In this document: positions 35,490 to 44,836 of the stretch, piece after piece | Numbering within the stretch: the stretch's first letter is position 1 | Layout: each line of letters opens with the position of its first letter | Assembly (NCBI GenBank): GCA_042088965.1 | Contig: JBELLC010000001.1 | Location: 1-64,000 of the forward strand | From: TMED26 sp042088965 | GTDB taxonomy: Bacteria; Pseudomonadota; Alphaproteobacteria; Thalassobaculales; Thalassobaculaceae | DNA length: 64,000 nucleotides | Direction of reading: 5' to 3' | The notes under the pieces: generated by a model | What the model was told of the DNA's origin: nothing | What the model saw: only the letters and a program-made list of their open reading frames with translations | Databases searched by the model: none | Made by a program: the position numbers and the translations under genes

Positions 35490-36086
35490 ATGTTCGTCCC
35501 ACAAACCCATGACCCGATGCAGCAATTCGACATTTGGTTCAAAGATGCTGAAGCAAGCGAGCCAAATGACCCAAACGCCATGACGGTCGCAACGGCAGAT
35601 GCAAACGGCCGCCCATCGGCGCGAATCTTATTGCTGAAGGGGCGCGATGACAGAGGCTTCGTATTCTACACAAATATGAACAGCCGCAAAGGTGGCGAGT
35701 TGTCGGTTAATCCATTTGTGAGCCTTTGCTTTCATTGGAAATCACTGCGCCGCCAAGTCCGGATCGAAGGGCCTGTGGAGGCTGTCAGTCATGACGAGGC
35801 GGATGCTTATTTTAACAGTCGTGCGCGCGGCAGCCGGATTGGCGCGTGGGCGTCGCAGCAAAGCCAGCCTTTGGCTGATCGCGAGACATTGATGAACGCG
35901 GTTGCTGAGCTTGAGCAAAAATATGCTGACGGCCCCATTCCGCGGCCCGCACACTGGACCGGACAACGCTTAATCCCAACGCATATTGAGTTTTGGGAAG
36001 ACGGCGAATTTCGCCTACATGATCGGTTCGTTTTCAGTCGCGATACGGTCGAGGGTGACTGGTCGATGCAGCGTTTGTCACCCTAA
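35490..36086 (+). CDS. pdxH: Pyridoxamine 5'-phosphate oxidase
   Basis: A 198-residue FMN-dependent oxidase that makes pyridoxal 5'-phosphate from pyridoxamine or pyridoxine phosphate. FMN-contact residues are in RPSARILLLKG and FYTNMNSRKG, and the C-terminal PTHIEFWEDGEFRLHDRFVF block is diagnostic. The ATG at 35490 is correctly spaced from AAAGG; an ATG at 35481 directly abuts it. PLP made here would serve GcvP and the CuyA-like enzyme. It is divergent from the lipoprotein gene. Confidence 0.96.
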   Translation: MFVPQTHDPMQQFDIWFKDAEASEPNDPNAMTVATADANGRPSARILLLKGRDDRGFVFYTNMNSRKGGELSVNPFVSLCFHWKSLRRQVRIEGPVEAVSHDEADAYFNSRARGSRIGAWASQQSQPLADRETLMNAVAELEQKYADGPIPRPAHWTGQRLIPTHIEFWEDGEFRLHDRFVFSRDTVEGDWSMQRLSP

Positions 36087-36209
36087 ACGGCTGGTGGCGA
36101 CGGCGCCCATATCCGTGGACCCAGATTTTTAGCCTCATCACCCTAGATTGCAGCAGCCGTTACGCCAGACCCAAACTTGCGCGATAAAACACACGCATAA
36201 GGCGTAATA

Positions 36210-36238
36210 TTGTTGGTCGCCGCGCGCTGTGATACACT
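36210..36238 (+). promoter_or_regulatory. Sigma-70-type promoter for the conserved hypothetical gene
   Basis: TTGTTG (36210-36215) and TACACT (36233-36238) are separated by 17 bases. Initiation near 36245 would place a short leader before the small ORF at 36265 and the conserved gene at 36315. Confidence 0.5.
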
Positions 36239-36264
36239 TAATATGCTTGATATAGGAGGAAAGC

Positions 36265-36318
36265 ATGAACACGGCAGCCATCCGGACCTGTCCATTCTTC
36301 CAGAGAGGTGCAAGATGA
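36265..36318 (+). CDS. Candidate 17-residue leader peptide
   Basis: A 17-codon ORF (MNTAAIRTCPFFQRGAR) with a near-ideal ribosome site, AGGAGG, 6-7 bases before the ATG. Its TGA overlaps the ATG of the next gene in an ATGA arrangement, so translation of the two is probably coupled. The ribosome site is better than that of the downstream gene. It could be a leader peptide or simply a translation booster. No codon runs point to an amino-acid sensor. Confidence 0.45.
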   Translation: MNTAAIRTCPFFQRGAR

Positions 36319-36683
36319 CCCTAAAAACAATTCGCCTCGCCTTAGCCCGCAGCAAAGAATTTCCTGCCGGCGCTGACAACCGTGGGTATGTATTCAAAGC
36401 GCCACTCACAGCGGATGGCAGTTTGGATAAAGACGCTTGGGGGAAATACAAAAAAAATTGTTCTGTCACGCGCTTTTGGCCTGGCGAGCCAGACGAAACA
36501 GGACACCTGGTGCATACACGGGGTAGTGTTTGGACTTTCCATTATGATACGATGACGGAAAGCGAAAAAGCAGAAGCTTCGATTTTCAAATTTGATCGTC
36601 ATCATTTTGTTGAAGGTGAATATGTATCGATTACCGAGCATGACGGAACCCTGCGTACCTTCCGTGTCGTTAGTATTAGATAA
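36315..36683 (+). CDS. Conserved hypothetical protein
   Basis: A 122-residue soluble protein beginning MTLKTIRLALARSKEFPAGA, with GHLVHTRGSVWTFHYD and HHFVEGEYVSITEHDGTLRTFRVV. I recall similar short proteins in many alphaproteobacteria without a known role. No membrane segment or catalytic signature is seen. The start at 36315 is set by conservation and by the overlapping small ORF upstream. It precedes a short-chain dehydrogenase by 18 bases. Confidence 0.75.
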   Translation: MTLKTIRLALARSKEFPAGADNRGYVFKAPLTADGSLDKDAWGKYKKNCSVTRFWPGEPDETGHLVHTRGSVWTFHYDTMTESEKAEASIFKFDRHHFVEGEYVSITEHDGTLRTFRVVSIR

Positions 36684-36701
36684 CACCGTGCGGTCATTGC
36701 G

Positions 36702-37478
36702 ATGACCGCTGATGATCAGCCGACAGTCAATGCCCGCGAAAACCCTGATGCGCCGACATTATTGCTGACCGGCGCGAGCCGCGGTATTGGCCATGCCACT
36801 GTGCAATTTTTCAGCGATCATGGCTGGCGGATCATTACCTGTTCGCGTGACGCGCCGCCAGAGGCCTGCCGACGCGACCCCAATTGGTCACATCATATTA
36901 CCGCTGATCTTGCAGACCCCTGTGACCTTGACGCTTTCATCGCGCAAGCGCGCGATATTCTTGGGGACCGTGGCTTGCAAGCCTTGGTCAATAATGCCGG
37001 CTGGTCACCCAAATCGAGTTATCAGGAACGTCTTGGCTGCCTTAATGGCGATCTGGATGCCTGGCGGCATGTTTTTGATCTGAATTTCTTTGCACCCTTA
37101 AAATTGGCGCGGGGATTTGCCAGCAATTTACACAAAGGCAAGGGCGCAATTGTGAATATTACCTCAATCGCAGGGCATTCGATCCATCCCTTCGCAGGGT
37201 CCGCCTACAGCACATCAAAGGCTGCGTTGTCAGCATTGACCCGTGAAATGGCAAATGAATTTGCGGAACTTGGGGTGCGTGTAAATGCTATCGCCCCCGG
37301 TGAGATCGAGACCGCCATGCTGTCACCAGAGACCGAAGTGCTAATCCCGCGCATTCCTTTGCACCGCTTAGGGGTGCCAAATGATGTCGCCGCGACAATC
37401 CATTTTCTATGCAGCGCGGATGCCGCTTATATCACCGGCACAGAAGTATTTGTGACCGGCGGTCAACATCTTTTATAG
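36702..37478 (+). CDS. Short-chain dehydrogenase/reductase
   Basis: A 258-residue SDR with the NAD(P) motif TGASRGIGHAT, NNAGW, a Ser in VNITSIAGHS, and active-site YSTSKAAL. The C-terminal GTEVFVTGGQHLL is usual for the FabG-like group. It reduces or oxidises an alcohol/ketone; the substrate is unknown. It probably shares a transcript with the hypothetical gene just upstream and converges on the DUF2806-like gene. Confidence 0.88.
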   Translation: MTADDQPTVNARENPDAPTLLLTGASRGIGHATVQFFSDHGWRIITCSRDAPPEACRRDPNWSHHITADLADPCDLDAFIAQARDILGDRGLQALVNNAGWSPKSSYQERLGCLNGDLDAWRHVFDLNFFAPLKLARGFASNLHKGKGAIVNITSIAGHSIHPFAGSAYSTSKAALSALTREMANEFAELGVRVNAIAPGEIETAMLSPETEVLIPRIPLHRLGVPNDVAATIHFLCSADAAYITGTEVFVTGGQHLL

Positions 37479-37485
37479 CCCCCGA

Positions 37486-38481
37486 CTAATCACCTTTGCG
37501 GGCCAGGACAGGCGGTTTATTTGGCCAAATGAACATTTCGCAAAAATCACTGTGGCGCGCCACCACCTCGCCGCGTTGCTCTAGAATTGCGGCTTCTTGC
37601 ACCGTAAAGCCACGCTTGCGCAAAAGCGCGATCAGCGCCAAAACATATTCACGGTCCGCGATCATCGTCGCTTCGCGCTGGATCGCGTGGGCCAGCGCCA
37701 CGCCTGCCTCGCTCAGTCGATAAATGGGTAATGTCAGGGTTTGATCCACATCATCACTGGCAATGCGCAAAACCACATCATTATATAAAATATGCGTGCG
37801 ATAGACAGCAGATGACTGCGACTGGAAAACTTTAGACATATCGCGGTTGGTGCGCAGTAAGCCAAGTTCTTCAAAATAAAGAATGCTGTTTTGGTCCACG
37901 CCACTGTCTTCAAAAAATTCCATCTCTAAGCGAACGACAAAGTTGTTAATCACCCAGGGCGCAAATTTTGAAAACAATGCTAAATCATCGCCGCTGAATT
38001 CATATAACCGCCGCAAGGCGACAACCGGGACAGCCCCCGGTTGCGATATCTCACGGGCCAGCAATCCTGCCCACAAATCTTGTTTGCCAGGATTTTCAGT
38101 CCGCTTTGCCAAATCAAAGAAAACCCCGGCCCAATCAAGATCAATTTGGCCCCTAAAGAAATCTGCCTCAATCCGGCAAAGCGTCCGGAGCAGCACATTC
38201 TCAATGGCTCTTTGATACTGAAATTGCCCCACTTCAGCACTGATCTGGGCGCGTTGACCACGCGTTCTAGCTGATTTTATTATCCGCGGCGAAAATCCAA
38301 AGCCCTGCGACAGAGGCTTGCCAAGCAACCAATCTACTTGTCTTTCACCCAGCGCATGGGCCACCAATCTTGTTAACCGGCCCGCCACTTTTTCAGGCAT
38401 ATCAGCGATCCGCCGACGGCGGTCTACTTGCCGTGTTGGCAGTTTTCTAAAAGGCTTCCCAGGATTTGATTTCTGCGACAT
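37486..38481 (-). CDS. DUF2806-like protein of unknown function
   Basis: A 331-residue soluble protein with a basic N-terminus and helical body. The central part (DLDWAGVFFDLAKRTENPGKQDLWAGLLAREI, then ALRRLYEFSGDDLALFSKFAPWV) has the pattern I associate with the DUF2806 (TIGR03899-like) family; this is from memory. No enzyme motif is seen. The ATG at 38481 is preferred over a GTG at 38487. Upstream, ATGTACAC occurs twice (38511-38518 and 38530-38537), which could be a small regulator site. Confidence 0.65.
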   Translation of the reverse strand: MSQKSNPGKPFRKLPTRQVDRRRRIADMPEKVAGRLTRLVAHALGERQVDWLLGKPLSQGFGFSPRIIKSARTRGQRAQISAEVGQFQYQRAIENVLLRTLCRIEADFFRGQIDLDWAGVFFDLAKRTENPGKQDLWAGLLAREISQPGAVPVVALRRLYEFSGDDLALFSKFAPWVINNFVVRLEMEFFEDSGVDQNSILYFEELGLLRTNRDMSKVFQSQSSAVYRTHILYNDVVLRIASDDVDQTLTLPIYRLSEAGVALAHAIQREATMIADREYVLALIALLRKRGFTVQEAAILEQRGEVVARHSDFCEMFIWPNKPPVLARKGD

Positions 38482-38566
38482 GACCACTATTTATCGTTGT
38501 TATTTTTGAAATGTACACACATAGACACTATGTACACCAAACAGCCCATAAAAACCAATCGACAAC

Positions 38567-39316
38567 TTAGCCCGAGCGCTGCGCCGCCATTAAAAATTCG
38601 ATATTTCCTTCTGGACCGCGAAGAGGTGATTCATGGATGCCGATCAGTTGCCAGCCTTGCTGTTGACCGATCCATGCCGCCATATCATCGCAAATCTGGG
38701 CGTGGACAGCCGGGTCACGGACCACGCCCTTCTTGCCCACAGCCTCACGTCCTGCCTCAAACTGGGGCTTAATCAGTGCCAACAAATGGGCCCCAGGGCG
38801 AGTCAGCGAAAGGGCCGCTGGCAAGACGATTTTCAGGGATATAAAACTGGCGTCACAGACCACAAAATCGATTGGCTCGGGAATATTCACGGCTGATAAA
38901 TGGCGGGCATTGGTTTTTTCCATGACCACCACTTTAGGATCAGTTCGCAACGACCACGCCAGCTGACCATGGCCCACATCCACGGCATAAACCCGGGCCG
39001 CACCATGGTGCAGCAAAACATTGGTAAACCCGCCTGTGGACGCCCCCACATCAATGCAAACTGCCGCTGTTGGATCAATTCCAAAATACGCTAGCCCAGA
39101 GGCCAGTTTGACCCCACCACGCGATACCCAAGGGTGGTCCTGACCTTTCACCTCAAGGGCAATATCTTCGCCGACAGCTTGCCCGGCTTTATCCAACCGC
39201 TTGGTTTCTGAATAGACTTTACCGGCCATGATCAAGGCTTGCGCGCGTGATCGACTTTCCGCCAAGCCACGATCCACTAAGATCTGATCCAGGCGTTTTT
39301 TTATGATGCGCGCCAC
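38567..39316 (-). CDS. tlyA: TlyA-family rRNA 2'-O-methyltransferase
   Basis: A 249-residue TlyA-type protein. An N-terminal S4 RNA-binding domain (KKRLDQILVDRGLAES) is followed by an FtsJ-like SAM-dependent methyltransferase domain (CIDVGASTGGFTNVLLHHGA; ALIKPQFEAG). Relatives methylate a cytidine ribose in rRNA and were first annotated as hemolysins. The start is a GTG at 39316 inside the end of dxs with GAGGGG before it; the two genes overlap by 16 bases. The dxs-tlyA order is common in alphaproteobacteria. Confidence 0.92.
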   Translation of the reverse strand: MARIIKKRLDQILVDRGLAESRSRAQALIMAGKVYSETKRLDKAGQAVGEDIALEVKGQDHPWVSRGGVKLASGLAYFGIDPTAAVCIDVGASTGGFTNVLLHHGAARVYAVDVGHGQLAWSLRTDPKVVVMEKTNARHLSAVNIPEPIDFVVCDASFISLKIVLPAALSLTRPGAHLLALIKPQFEAGREAVGKKGVVRDPAVHAQICDDMAAWIGQQQGWQLIGIHESPLRGPEGNIEFLMAAQRSG

Positions 39317-41226
39317 GACCCCTCGACCGTCTCTAGGTGACCGAGTGCCATTAGAGCAGTCCGCACGATACCTGCACAATCAAGACCCGCCTGACTGTAT
39401 TGCACAGCCGGTTGATTGTGGTCGATAAACTGGTCCGGCAAGGTCAAAGGCCTGAATTTCAAACCATGATCCAGCAAGCCTGCCAGGCTTAAAAACTGCA
39501 TAACATGGCTTGCAAAACCGCCAATGGCACCTTCTTCGACGGTGATCAATACCTCATGGTGATGGGCCAATTGGGTAATTAAATCCGTATCTAACGGCTT
39601 TGCAAAGCGCGCATCAGCAACCGTTGTCTTTAAGCCGCGCGCCTCTAAATCCTCGGCTGCAGCGATACATTCAGCCAGCCGGGTGCCAAAGGACAGCACG
39701 GCCACAGAACTGCCTTCAGAAATAATGCGCCCTTTGCCAATTTCTAAAAGCTGGCCTTGTTCAGGCAAGCTGACACCGACACCTTCGCCGCGCGGATAAC
39801 GCAGCGCGATAGGTCCGTCATCATAGGCCCGGGCGGTCGCGACCATATGCACTAATTCGGCCTCATCACCTGCCGCCATGACCACCATGCCGGGCAGCGC
39901 ACCCAGAAAACCAATGTCGAAACTGCCTGCATGGGTTGCGCCATCGGCCCCCACCAATCCGGCCCGATCAATGGCGAACCGAACAGGCAGTTTCTGGATT
40001 GCAACATCATGGACAATCTGATCGTACGCCCGCTGCAGAAAAGTTGAATAGATGGTCGCAAACGGCTTTAGGCCATCGGCTGCAAGGCCAGCGGCAAAAG
40101 TCACCGCATGTTGCTCGGCAATGCCCACATCAAAGCTACGATCTGGAAAGCGTTTGGCGAATTTATCAAGCCCAGTGCCTGATGGCATGGCAGCGGTAAT
40201 TGCGCACACCCGCTGATCACGCTCGGCCTCGCTGATTAAAGCATCGGCGAAAACGGCGGTATAATTCGGCGCATTGGATGTCGCCTTGGATTGGGTACCG
40301 GTGACAACATCAAACTTCTGAACAGCGTGATATTTTTCATGAGACGCGTCAGAAAACGGATGGCCATGGCCCTTTTCTGTGACCACATGCAGCAGCACCG
40401 GCCCAGCCATATCGGTATCCCGCAAATTCTTCAGCACGGGCAGCAAATGATCCAGATTATGGCCATCTACAGGACCAACATAGAAAAACCCCAATTCTTC
40501 AAATAATGTGCCGCCGGTCATCATACCGCGCGCATACTCTTCGGCCCGTCGTGCTGTTTTCTCTAACGGGCGGGGAAAACGTTCCGTGATCTGTTTAAAA
40601 AGCTCGCGTAAATTTCGGTATGGCTTGGACGAAATGAGCCGCGACAGATAGGCACTTAGCGCACCAACAGCCGGGGCAATCGACATATCATTATCGTTTA
40701 AAACAACGATCATCCGGGTATTTGAAGAGCCCGCATTATTCATCGCCTCATAGGCCATGCCAGCGCTCATCGCGCCGTCGCCGATAACAGCAATCACGTG
40801 ATGGTCATCGGCATTTGTATCGCGCGCCACCGCCATCCCAAGCCCAGCTGAAATGGAGGTTGAACTATGGCCCGCACCAAATGGATCATAGGGACTCTCA
40901 GCGCGCTTGGTAAAACCAGACAAGCCCCCGGGTTGCCGTAAAGTACGCATCTCAGCACGCCGGCCCGTGAGAATTTTATGCGGATAGGCTTGGTGACCGA
41001 CATCCCAGATCAACCGGTCACGCGGGGTATCAAAGACGTAATGAAGGGCCGTTGTCAGTTCCACCACGCCCAGGCCAGCGCCCAAATGACCGCCGGTAAT
41101 GGACACCGCATCAATGGTTTCCTGACGCAATTCAGCCGCCAATTGTGGCAATTGTTTTTCCGACAATTGCTTTAAATCAGCGGGTTCAGAAATCAGATCA
41201 AGAAGTGGTGTTTCACGCGCTGTCAT
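39301..41226 (-). CDS. dxs: 1-deoxy-D-xylulose-5-phosphate synthase
   Basis: A 641-residue TPP enzyme that condenses pyruvate and glyceraldehyde-3-phosphate in the first step of the MEP isoprenoid pathway. The TPP site shows VIGDGAMSAGMAYEAMNNAG, and the N-terminal DVGHQAYPHKILTGRR and transketolase C-terminal domains are clear. The ATG at 41226 is 19 bases after ispA; the frame extends further but into ispA. It is the supply enzyme for the ispA product made by the gene upstream. Confidence 0.98.
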   Translation of the reverse strand: MTARETPLLDLISEPADLKQLSEKQLPQLAAELRQETIDAVSITGGHLGAGLGVVELTTALHYVFDTPRDRLIWDVGHQAYPHKILTGRRAEMRTLRQPGGLSGFTKRAESPYDPFGAGHSSTSISAGLGMAVARDTNADDHHVIAVIGDGAMSAGMAYEAMNNAGSSNTRMIVVLNDNDMSIAPAVGALSAYLSRLISSKPYRNLRELFKQITERFPRPLEKTARRAEEYARGMMTGGTLFEELGFFYVGPVDGHNLDHLLPVLKNLRDTDMAGPVLLHVVTEKGHGHPFSDASHEKYHAVQKFDVVTGTQSKATSNAPNYTAVFADALISEAERDQRVCAITAAMPSGTGLDKFAKRFPDRSFDVGIAEQHAVTFAAGLAADGLKPFATIYSTFLQRAYDQIVHDVAIQKLPVRFAIDRAGLVGADGATHAGSFDIGFLGALPGMVVMAAGDEAELVHMVATARAYDDGPIALRYPRGEGVGVSLPEQGQLLEIGKGRIISEGSSVAVLSFGTRLAECIAAAEDLEARGLKTTVADARFAKPLDTDLITQLAHHHEVLITVEEGAIGGFASHVMQFLSLAGLLDHGLKFRPLTLPDQFIDHNQPAVQYSQAGLDCAGIVRTALMALGHLETVEGSWRAS

Positions 41227-41245
41227 AAAACCAGTATTCCATTTT

Positions 41246-42133
41246 TCATCGCACCCGGCCAACCAATTGCTGCGCAAGCTCTCTCAGGAGATCGGCAGAT
41301 TCATCAAAAATGTCAAGCGCCTGTATCGATTGATCAATCAGTAAACCTGCCTGCGCACGGGCACGGTCGACACCCATAATACTGACAAATGTTGCCTTTC
41401 CCGCATCCGCATCTTGGCCAACGGGCTTGCCCACATCAACAGCATCGCCTGCCACATCCAATAAGTCATCCGTAATTTGAAAGGCCAACCCGAATTCTTG
41501 GGCAAACCCGTGCAATGCTTGATGGGCCCGCGCTTCCGCCTGCCCCAAAGTTGCTCCTGCACATGCCGAAAACCCAAATAAAGCCCCTGTTTTCAGGCGC
41601 TGCATTCGAATAATGGCGTTGATATCAAGCGCCGTCGTCTCACCAATCATATCAATCATTTGGCCGCCCGCCATGCCGCCAAGGCCAGCCGCCATCGCCA
41701 AATCCCGCAATAACCGCAAGCGCACACCGGCGTGACTATGGGTTTTCTCATCCGTCAGAATTTCAAAGGCGAGCGCTTGCAAGGCATCCCCGGCCAAAAC
41801 CGCCGTCGCATCTCCAAAAGCTTTGTGGCATGACGGCTGACCGCGGCGGGTATCACTATTATCCATCGCGGGCAGGTCATCATGGATCAAAGAATAGGCA
41901 TGCATAAATTCAATCGCAGCGCCAACTCTCAGTGCGCAGCGATGATCCACCGCAAACAAGCGCGCGGATTGCACAACCATGAATGCCCTTAGTCGCTTGC
42001 CACCGTTCAAGCTGGCGTAGCGCATAGCATCAATCAATCTGGCTTCGGTATCCGCTGTTTCAGGCAGCAGCAGATCCATGATATGGCCGACCTCATCGGC
42101 GCAGTCTGCCAGCGCAGTGTTTATATCGACCAT
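41246..42133 (-). CDS. ispA: Farnesyl-diphosphate synthase (polyprenyl synthetase)
   Basis: A 295-residue prenyltransferase. The first aspartate-rich motif is DDLPAMD (IHDDLPAMDN) and the second is DDLLD (FQITDDLLDVAG). Short-chain length and the xseB-ispA-dxs order support farnesyl-diphosphate synthase (IspA). It joins IPP units into C15 diphosphate for quinone and lipid-carrier synthesis. GGAAGG precedes the start. Confidence 0.95.
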   Translation of the reverse strand: MVDINTALADCADEVGHIMDLLLPETADTEARLIDAMRYASLNGGKRLRAFMVVQSARLFAVDHRCALRVGAAIEFMHAYSLIHDDLPAMDNSDTRRGQPSCHKAFGDATAVLAGDALQALAFEILTDEKTHSHAGVRLRLLRDLAMAAGLGGMAGGQMIDMIGETTALDINAIIRMQRLKTGALFGFSACAGATLGQAEARAHQALHGFAQEFGLAFQITDDLLDVAGDAVDVGKPVGQDADAGKATFVSIMGVDRARAQAGLLIDQSIQALDIFDESADLLRELAQQLVGRVR

Positions 42134-42175
42134 TTAACCGGACCTTCCCGCCAACAGCACCGTTCTTTGCGGCCT

Positions 42176-42430
42176 TTAGCCATCAAAAGGTTCTGTGCTG
42201 GCCGTACCATCGCCCTCAGGAAGGCGGATTTTCTCCACTTGCATGCGCGCTTCATCAAGCTTTTTCTGGCAATGCTTTTTCAGCTCAGCGCCGCGCGCGT
42301 AGGCAGCGATCGCGGCGTCAAGCGCACCATCACCTTTTTCCAATTGGCCGACGATGGCTTCAAGCTCCGCAAGGGCTTGCTCGAAACTTAACGCCGTTAA
42401 ATCTTCGCTCTCAGTCAACATCGCCTCCAT
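42176..42430 (-). CDS. xseB: Exodeoxyribonuclease VII small subunit
   Basis: An 84-residue, mostly helical protein with the family block LSFEQALAELEAIVGQLEKGDGALDAAI followed by GAELKKHCQKKLDEARMQVEKI. With XseA it forms the single-strand exonuclease VII. Start is either the ATG at 42430 or the one at 42421. The neighbouring ispA and dxs are usual partners. The large subunit is not in the window. Confidence 0.92.
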   Translation of the reverse strand: MEAMLTESEDLTALSFEQALAELEAIVGQLEKGDGALDAAIAAYARGAELKKHCQKKLDEARMQVEKIRLPEGDGTASTEPFDG

Positions 42431-42486
42431 TGGAGATCCATTCCATGGGAACACTTTAGATCAGGACGACCGATCTGGAAACCATC

Positions 42487-43416
42487 CTAACATGCCATCA
42501 TCAAGGCGCGAACATGCGCCGCAGCTGAGCGGCCCAAAGCGGCCAAATCATAGCCACCTTCCAAACTTGAGACCACGCGGCCCTGTGCGCTTTCATTGGC
42601 AACATCGATGAGCGCGTCGGTGATCCAGCGATAGTCGTCATCCGTTAACCTGAATTCTGCTAACGGATCATCAAGATGGCCATCAAAACCTGCTGAGATG
42701 ATCAAAATCTCTGGCGCAAAAGCCCGCAAAGCAGGTAATAGATCGTCCGTCCAGGCATGCCGAAAATCGTCCGAACCCGCCCCTGCGGGAAGCGGTGCGT
42801 TAAAGATGTTGCCACCGCCCGTTTCTGTCGCAGCACCAGAGCCTGGGTAGAACGGGTGCTGATGGCTTGAGGCAAAAAACAAGCCGTCTTGGTGGGCAAA
42901 ACTATGCTGTGTGCCATTGCCGTGATGGACATCGAAATCAGCAACAGCGACCCGCTCCACGCCATGCACGGCGCGCGCATGTTGGGCCGCAATTGCGACA
43001 TTGTTAAACAGGCAAAAGCCCATCGCCCGTTCAGCTTCGGCGTGATGGCCTGGCGGCCGCACCGCGCAAAATGCATTTTTTGCCAATCCCTGAACAACGG
43101 CATCAACGGCCGCACAGGCAGCCCCCGCCGCCAGTAAAGCCGCCCGCCCTGACCCTGGCGACATGAAGGTATCCGCATCAATCATCACCCGGCCATTGGC
43201 GGGCACTGCCTTCAGTAAGGCTTCTGCATGAGCGCGGGGATGCACGCGGGCAATCTGCTCTGCTGTTGCTGCCGGCGGTCTCTGGCGTATTAAGCCTGCA
43301 AATTCTGCGGTCGCGAGGGCATCGCGCACTGCGATCAGGCGCCCCGGCTGCTCCGGATGGCCTGCCCCCGGATCATGGGCAATGCAATCTGCATCAAAAT
43401 ATAAGAACGTGGTCAT
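42487..43416 (-). CDS. Histone-deacetylase-fold hydrolase
   Basis: A 309-residue member of the arginase/deacetylase superfamily. It has the catalytic His pair in RPPGHHAEAERAMGFCLFNNVA and the zinc ligands Asp and His in VADFDVHHGNGT. A second Asp lies in ISAGFDGHLDDPL. Relatives remove acetyl groups from polyamines, acetoin or proteins. The substrate is not known. The start could also be the ATG at 43434, six codons earlier. Its 5' region ends at the run of N, so upstream context is missing. Confidence 0.9.
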   Translation of the reverse strand: MTTFLYFDADCIAHDPGAGHPEQPGRLIAVRDALATAEFAGLIRQRPPAATAEQIARVHPRAHAEALLKAVPANGRVMIDADTFMSPGSGRAALLAAGAACAAVDAVVQGLAKNAFCAVRPPGHHAEAERAMGFCLFNNVAIAAQHARAVHGVERVAVADFDVHHGNGTQHSFAHQDGLFFASSHQHPFYPGSGAATETGGGNIFNAPLPAGAGSDDFRHAWTDDLLPALRAFAPEILIISAGFDGHLDDPLAEFRLTDDDYRWITDALIDVANESAQGRVVSSLEGGYDLAALGRSAAAHVRALMMAC

Positions 43417-43463
43417 CTGGCTGGCCTCACACATGCAGCACCCCGGCAGCGCCCCAGCAACGC

Positions 43464-43563
43464 NNNNNNNNNNNNNNNNNNNNNNNNNNNNNNNNNNNNN
43501 NNNNNNNNNNNNNNNNNNNNNNNNNNNNNNNNNNNNNNNNNNNNNNNNNNNNNNNNNNNNNNN
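43464..43563. other. Assembly gap (100 N)
   Basis: Exactly 100 unknown bases, the common scaffold-gap length. The true distance between the flanking sequences is unknown. Open frames crossing it have no meaning. The remaining flank (43417-43463 and 43564-43726) shows no gene; on the right a 7-base inverted repeat GGCCCTG/CAGGGCC (43569-43575 and 43602-43608) is present. Confidence 0.98.
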
Positions 43564-43726
43564 TCTCAGGCCCTGATGACAGTTAAAACGCGTAATTGCA
43601 ACAGGGCCCTCAAGAAACTGATTTTGTTCACAACATCAGCCTGTTACTATAGGGCTTGTTTGAATTTGTTCAGCCGCAAACATTTTATGTGCCATTTTTG
43701 GCCCCTCAACAAAGATCGCTTATGCC

Positions 43727-44818
43727 ATGCGTTTTCTGATTGCCGCACTTTTGATCGCCATGGCCAGTTCAACGGCCTTTGCACAACGCAGCGCACAGGT
43801 CAGTGTAGATCTTGTTCGCATTGAGCCGATGCAGCAAAAAATGATGATTTTAGGGCGTTTCGTGGCACGCAACTCTGGCGGAGTCGCCACCCGTATTGCC
43901 GAACGTGTCGACAAAACGTTGGTCGAGGTTGGCAGCCGCGTGAGCGCTGGCACGCCTTTGGTGCGATTGGCCTCAGACCGCTTAAGCGCCCGCCGTGAGC
44001 TGCGCGCCGCCAGCTTGCGCCGCGCCAAAGCAAAAGTAGCGCGCATGCGGGCCACCTTGCGCAAAACTGAACAAGCGCGCCAGCGGGTCACCAAATTGCG
44101 CGGCTCTACGGCCTTCCGCCCTGACCGCCAAGAAGATGCCGAACGCGACGTTGAGGAAGCTGCCAGTGAACTGGCCGAAGCCCAGGCGGAAGCAGACCGG
44201 GCAGCGGCCGAATTGCAACTTGCCAAAACCGACCTTGCCGATAGCGTGATTCGCGCACCTTACGCAGGGGTTGTGATCAGCCGACAGGTCACCGCCGGCG
44301 CTTTTGTGCGGGCTGGGGAAAATGTGGTCACGCTCCTCAATGATAGCGATTTAGAAATTGAAGCTGACGTGCCTGCAGATCGTCTGAGCGGATTGACAGA
44401 GGGCACCTTGATTACCGCCAAACTTGCGGACGGCACCTCTTTGACAGCCGCTGTCAGGGCCATCATTCCCGATGAAAACCCACGCACCCGAAGCCGCGCC
44501 GTGCGCATGATACCTGCCTTACTCGACGATAAATTGGCCCTTGCCGACAAACAATCTGTGACCTTGATGATCCCCATTGGGGCCAACCGTGACGTTATCA
44601 CCGTCCACAAAGACGCTGTTTTAGCCAAAGGTGCGGGGCGAATTGTTTATATCGCAAAAGATGGTAAAGCGCTGTTACGCCCTGTTGTGTTGGGCGATGC
44701 CATTGGCAATCGGTTTGAGGTGCGTAAAGGGCTCACCATCGGCGATCAAACGGTCATCCGCGGCAATGAACGCTTGCGACCCAATGCAGATATTAAAATT
44801 ACTGGCGCAAAGTCCTAG
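43727..44818 (+). CDS. RND efflux periplasmic adaptor (HlyD/MFP family)
   Basis: A 363-residue membrane-fusion protein. A signal peptide (MRFLIAALLIAMASSTAFA) is followed by a lipoyl-like half, a long coiled coil of Arg/Ala/Glu-rich residues (about 85-165, RAKAKVARMRATLRKTEQ onwards), the second lipoyl half (APYAGVVISRQVTAGAFV) and a beta-barrel. It would link the RND pump encoded 18 bases downstream to an outer-membrane channel, which is not in the window. The substrate is not known. Confidence 0.92.
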   Translation: MRFLIAALLIAMASSTAFAQRSAQVSVDLVRIEPMQQKMMILGRFVARNSGGVATRIAERVDKTLVEVGSRVSAGTPLVRLASDRLSARRELRAASLRRAKAKVARMRATLRKTEQARQRVTKLRGSTAFRPDRQEDAERDVEEAASELAEAQAEADRAAAELQLAKTDLADSVIRAPYAGVVISRQVTAGAFVRAGENVVTLLNDSDLEIEADVPADRLSGLTEGTLITAKLADGTSLTAAVRAIIPDENPRTRSRAVRMIPALLDDKLALADKQSVTLMIPIGANRDVITVHKDAVLAKGAGRIVYIAKDGKALLRPVVLGDAIGNRFEVRKGLTIGDQTVIRGNERLRPNADIKITGAKS

Positions 44819-44836
44819 TCAGGAAAGGCCCAGCTT

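Noticed and set aside
43266..43586. Frames that read across the run of N
   Set aside because: They include unknown bases and have no meaning.
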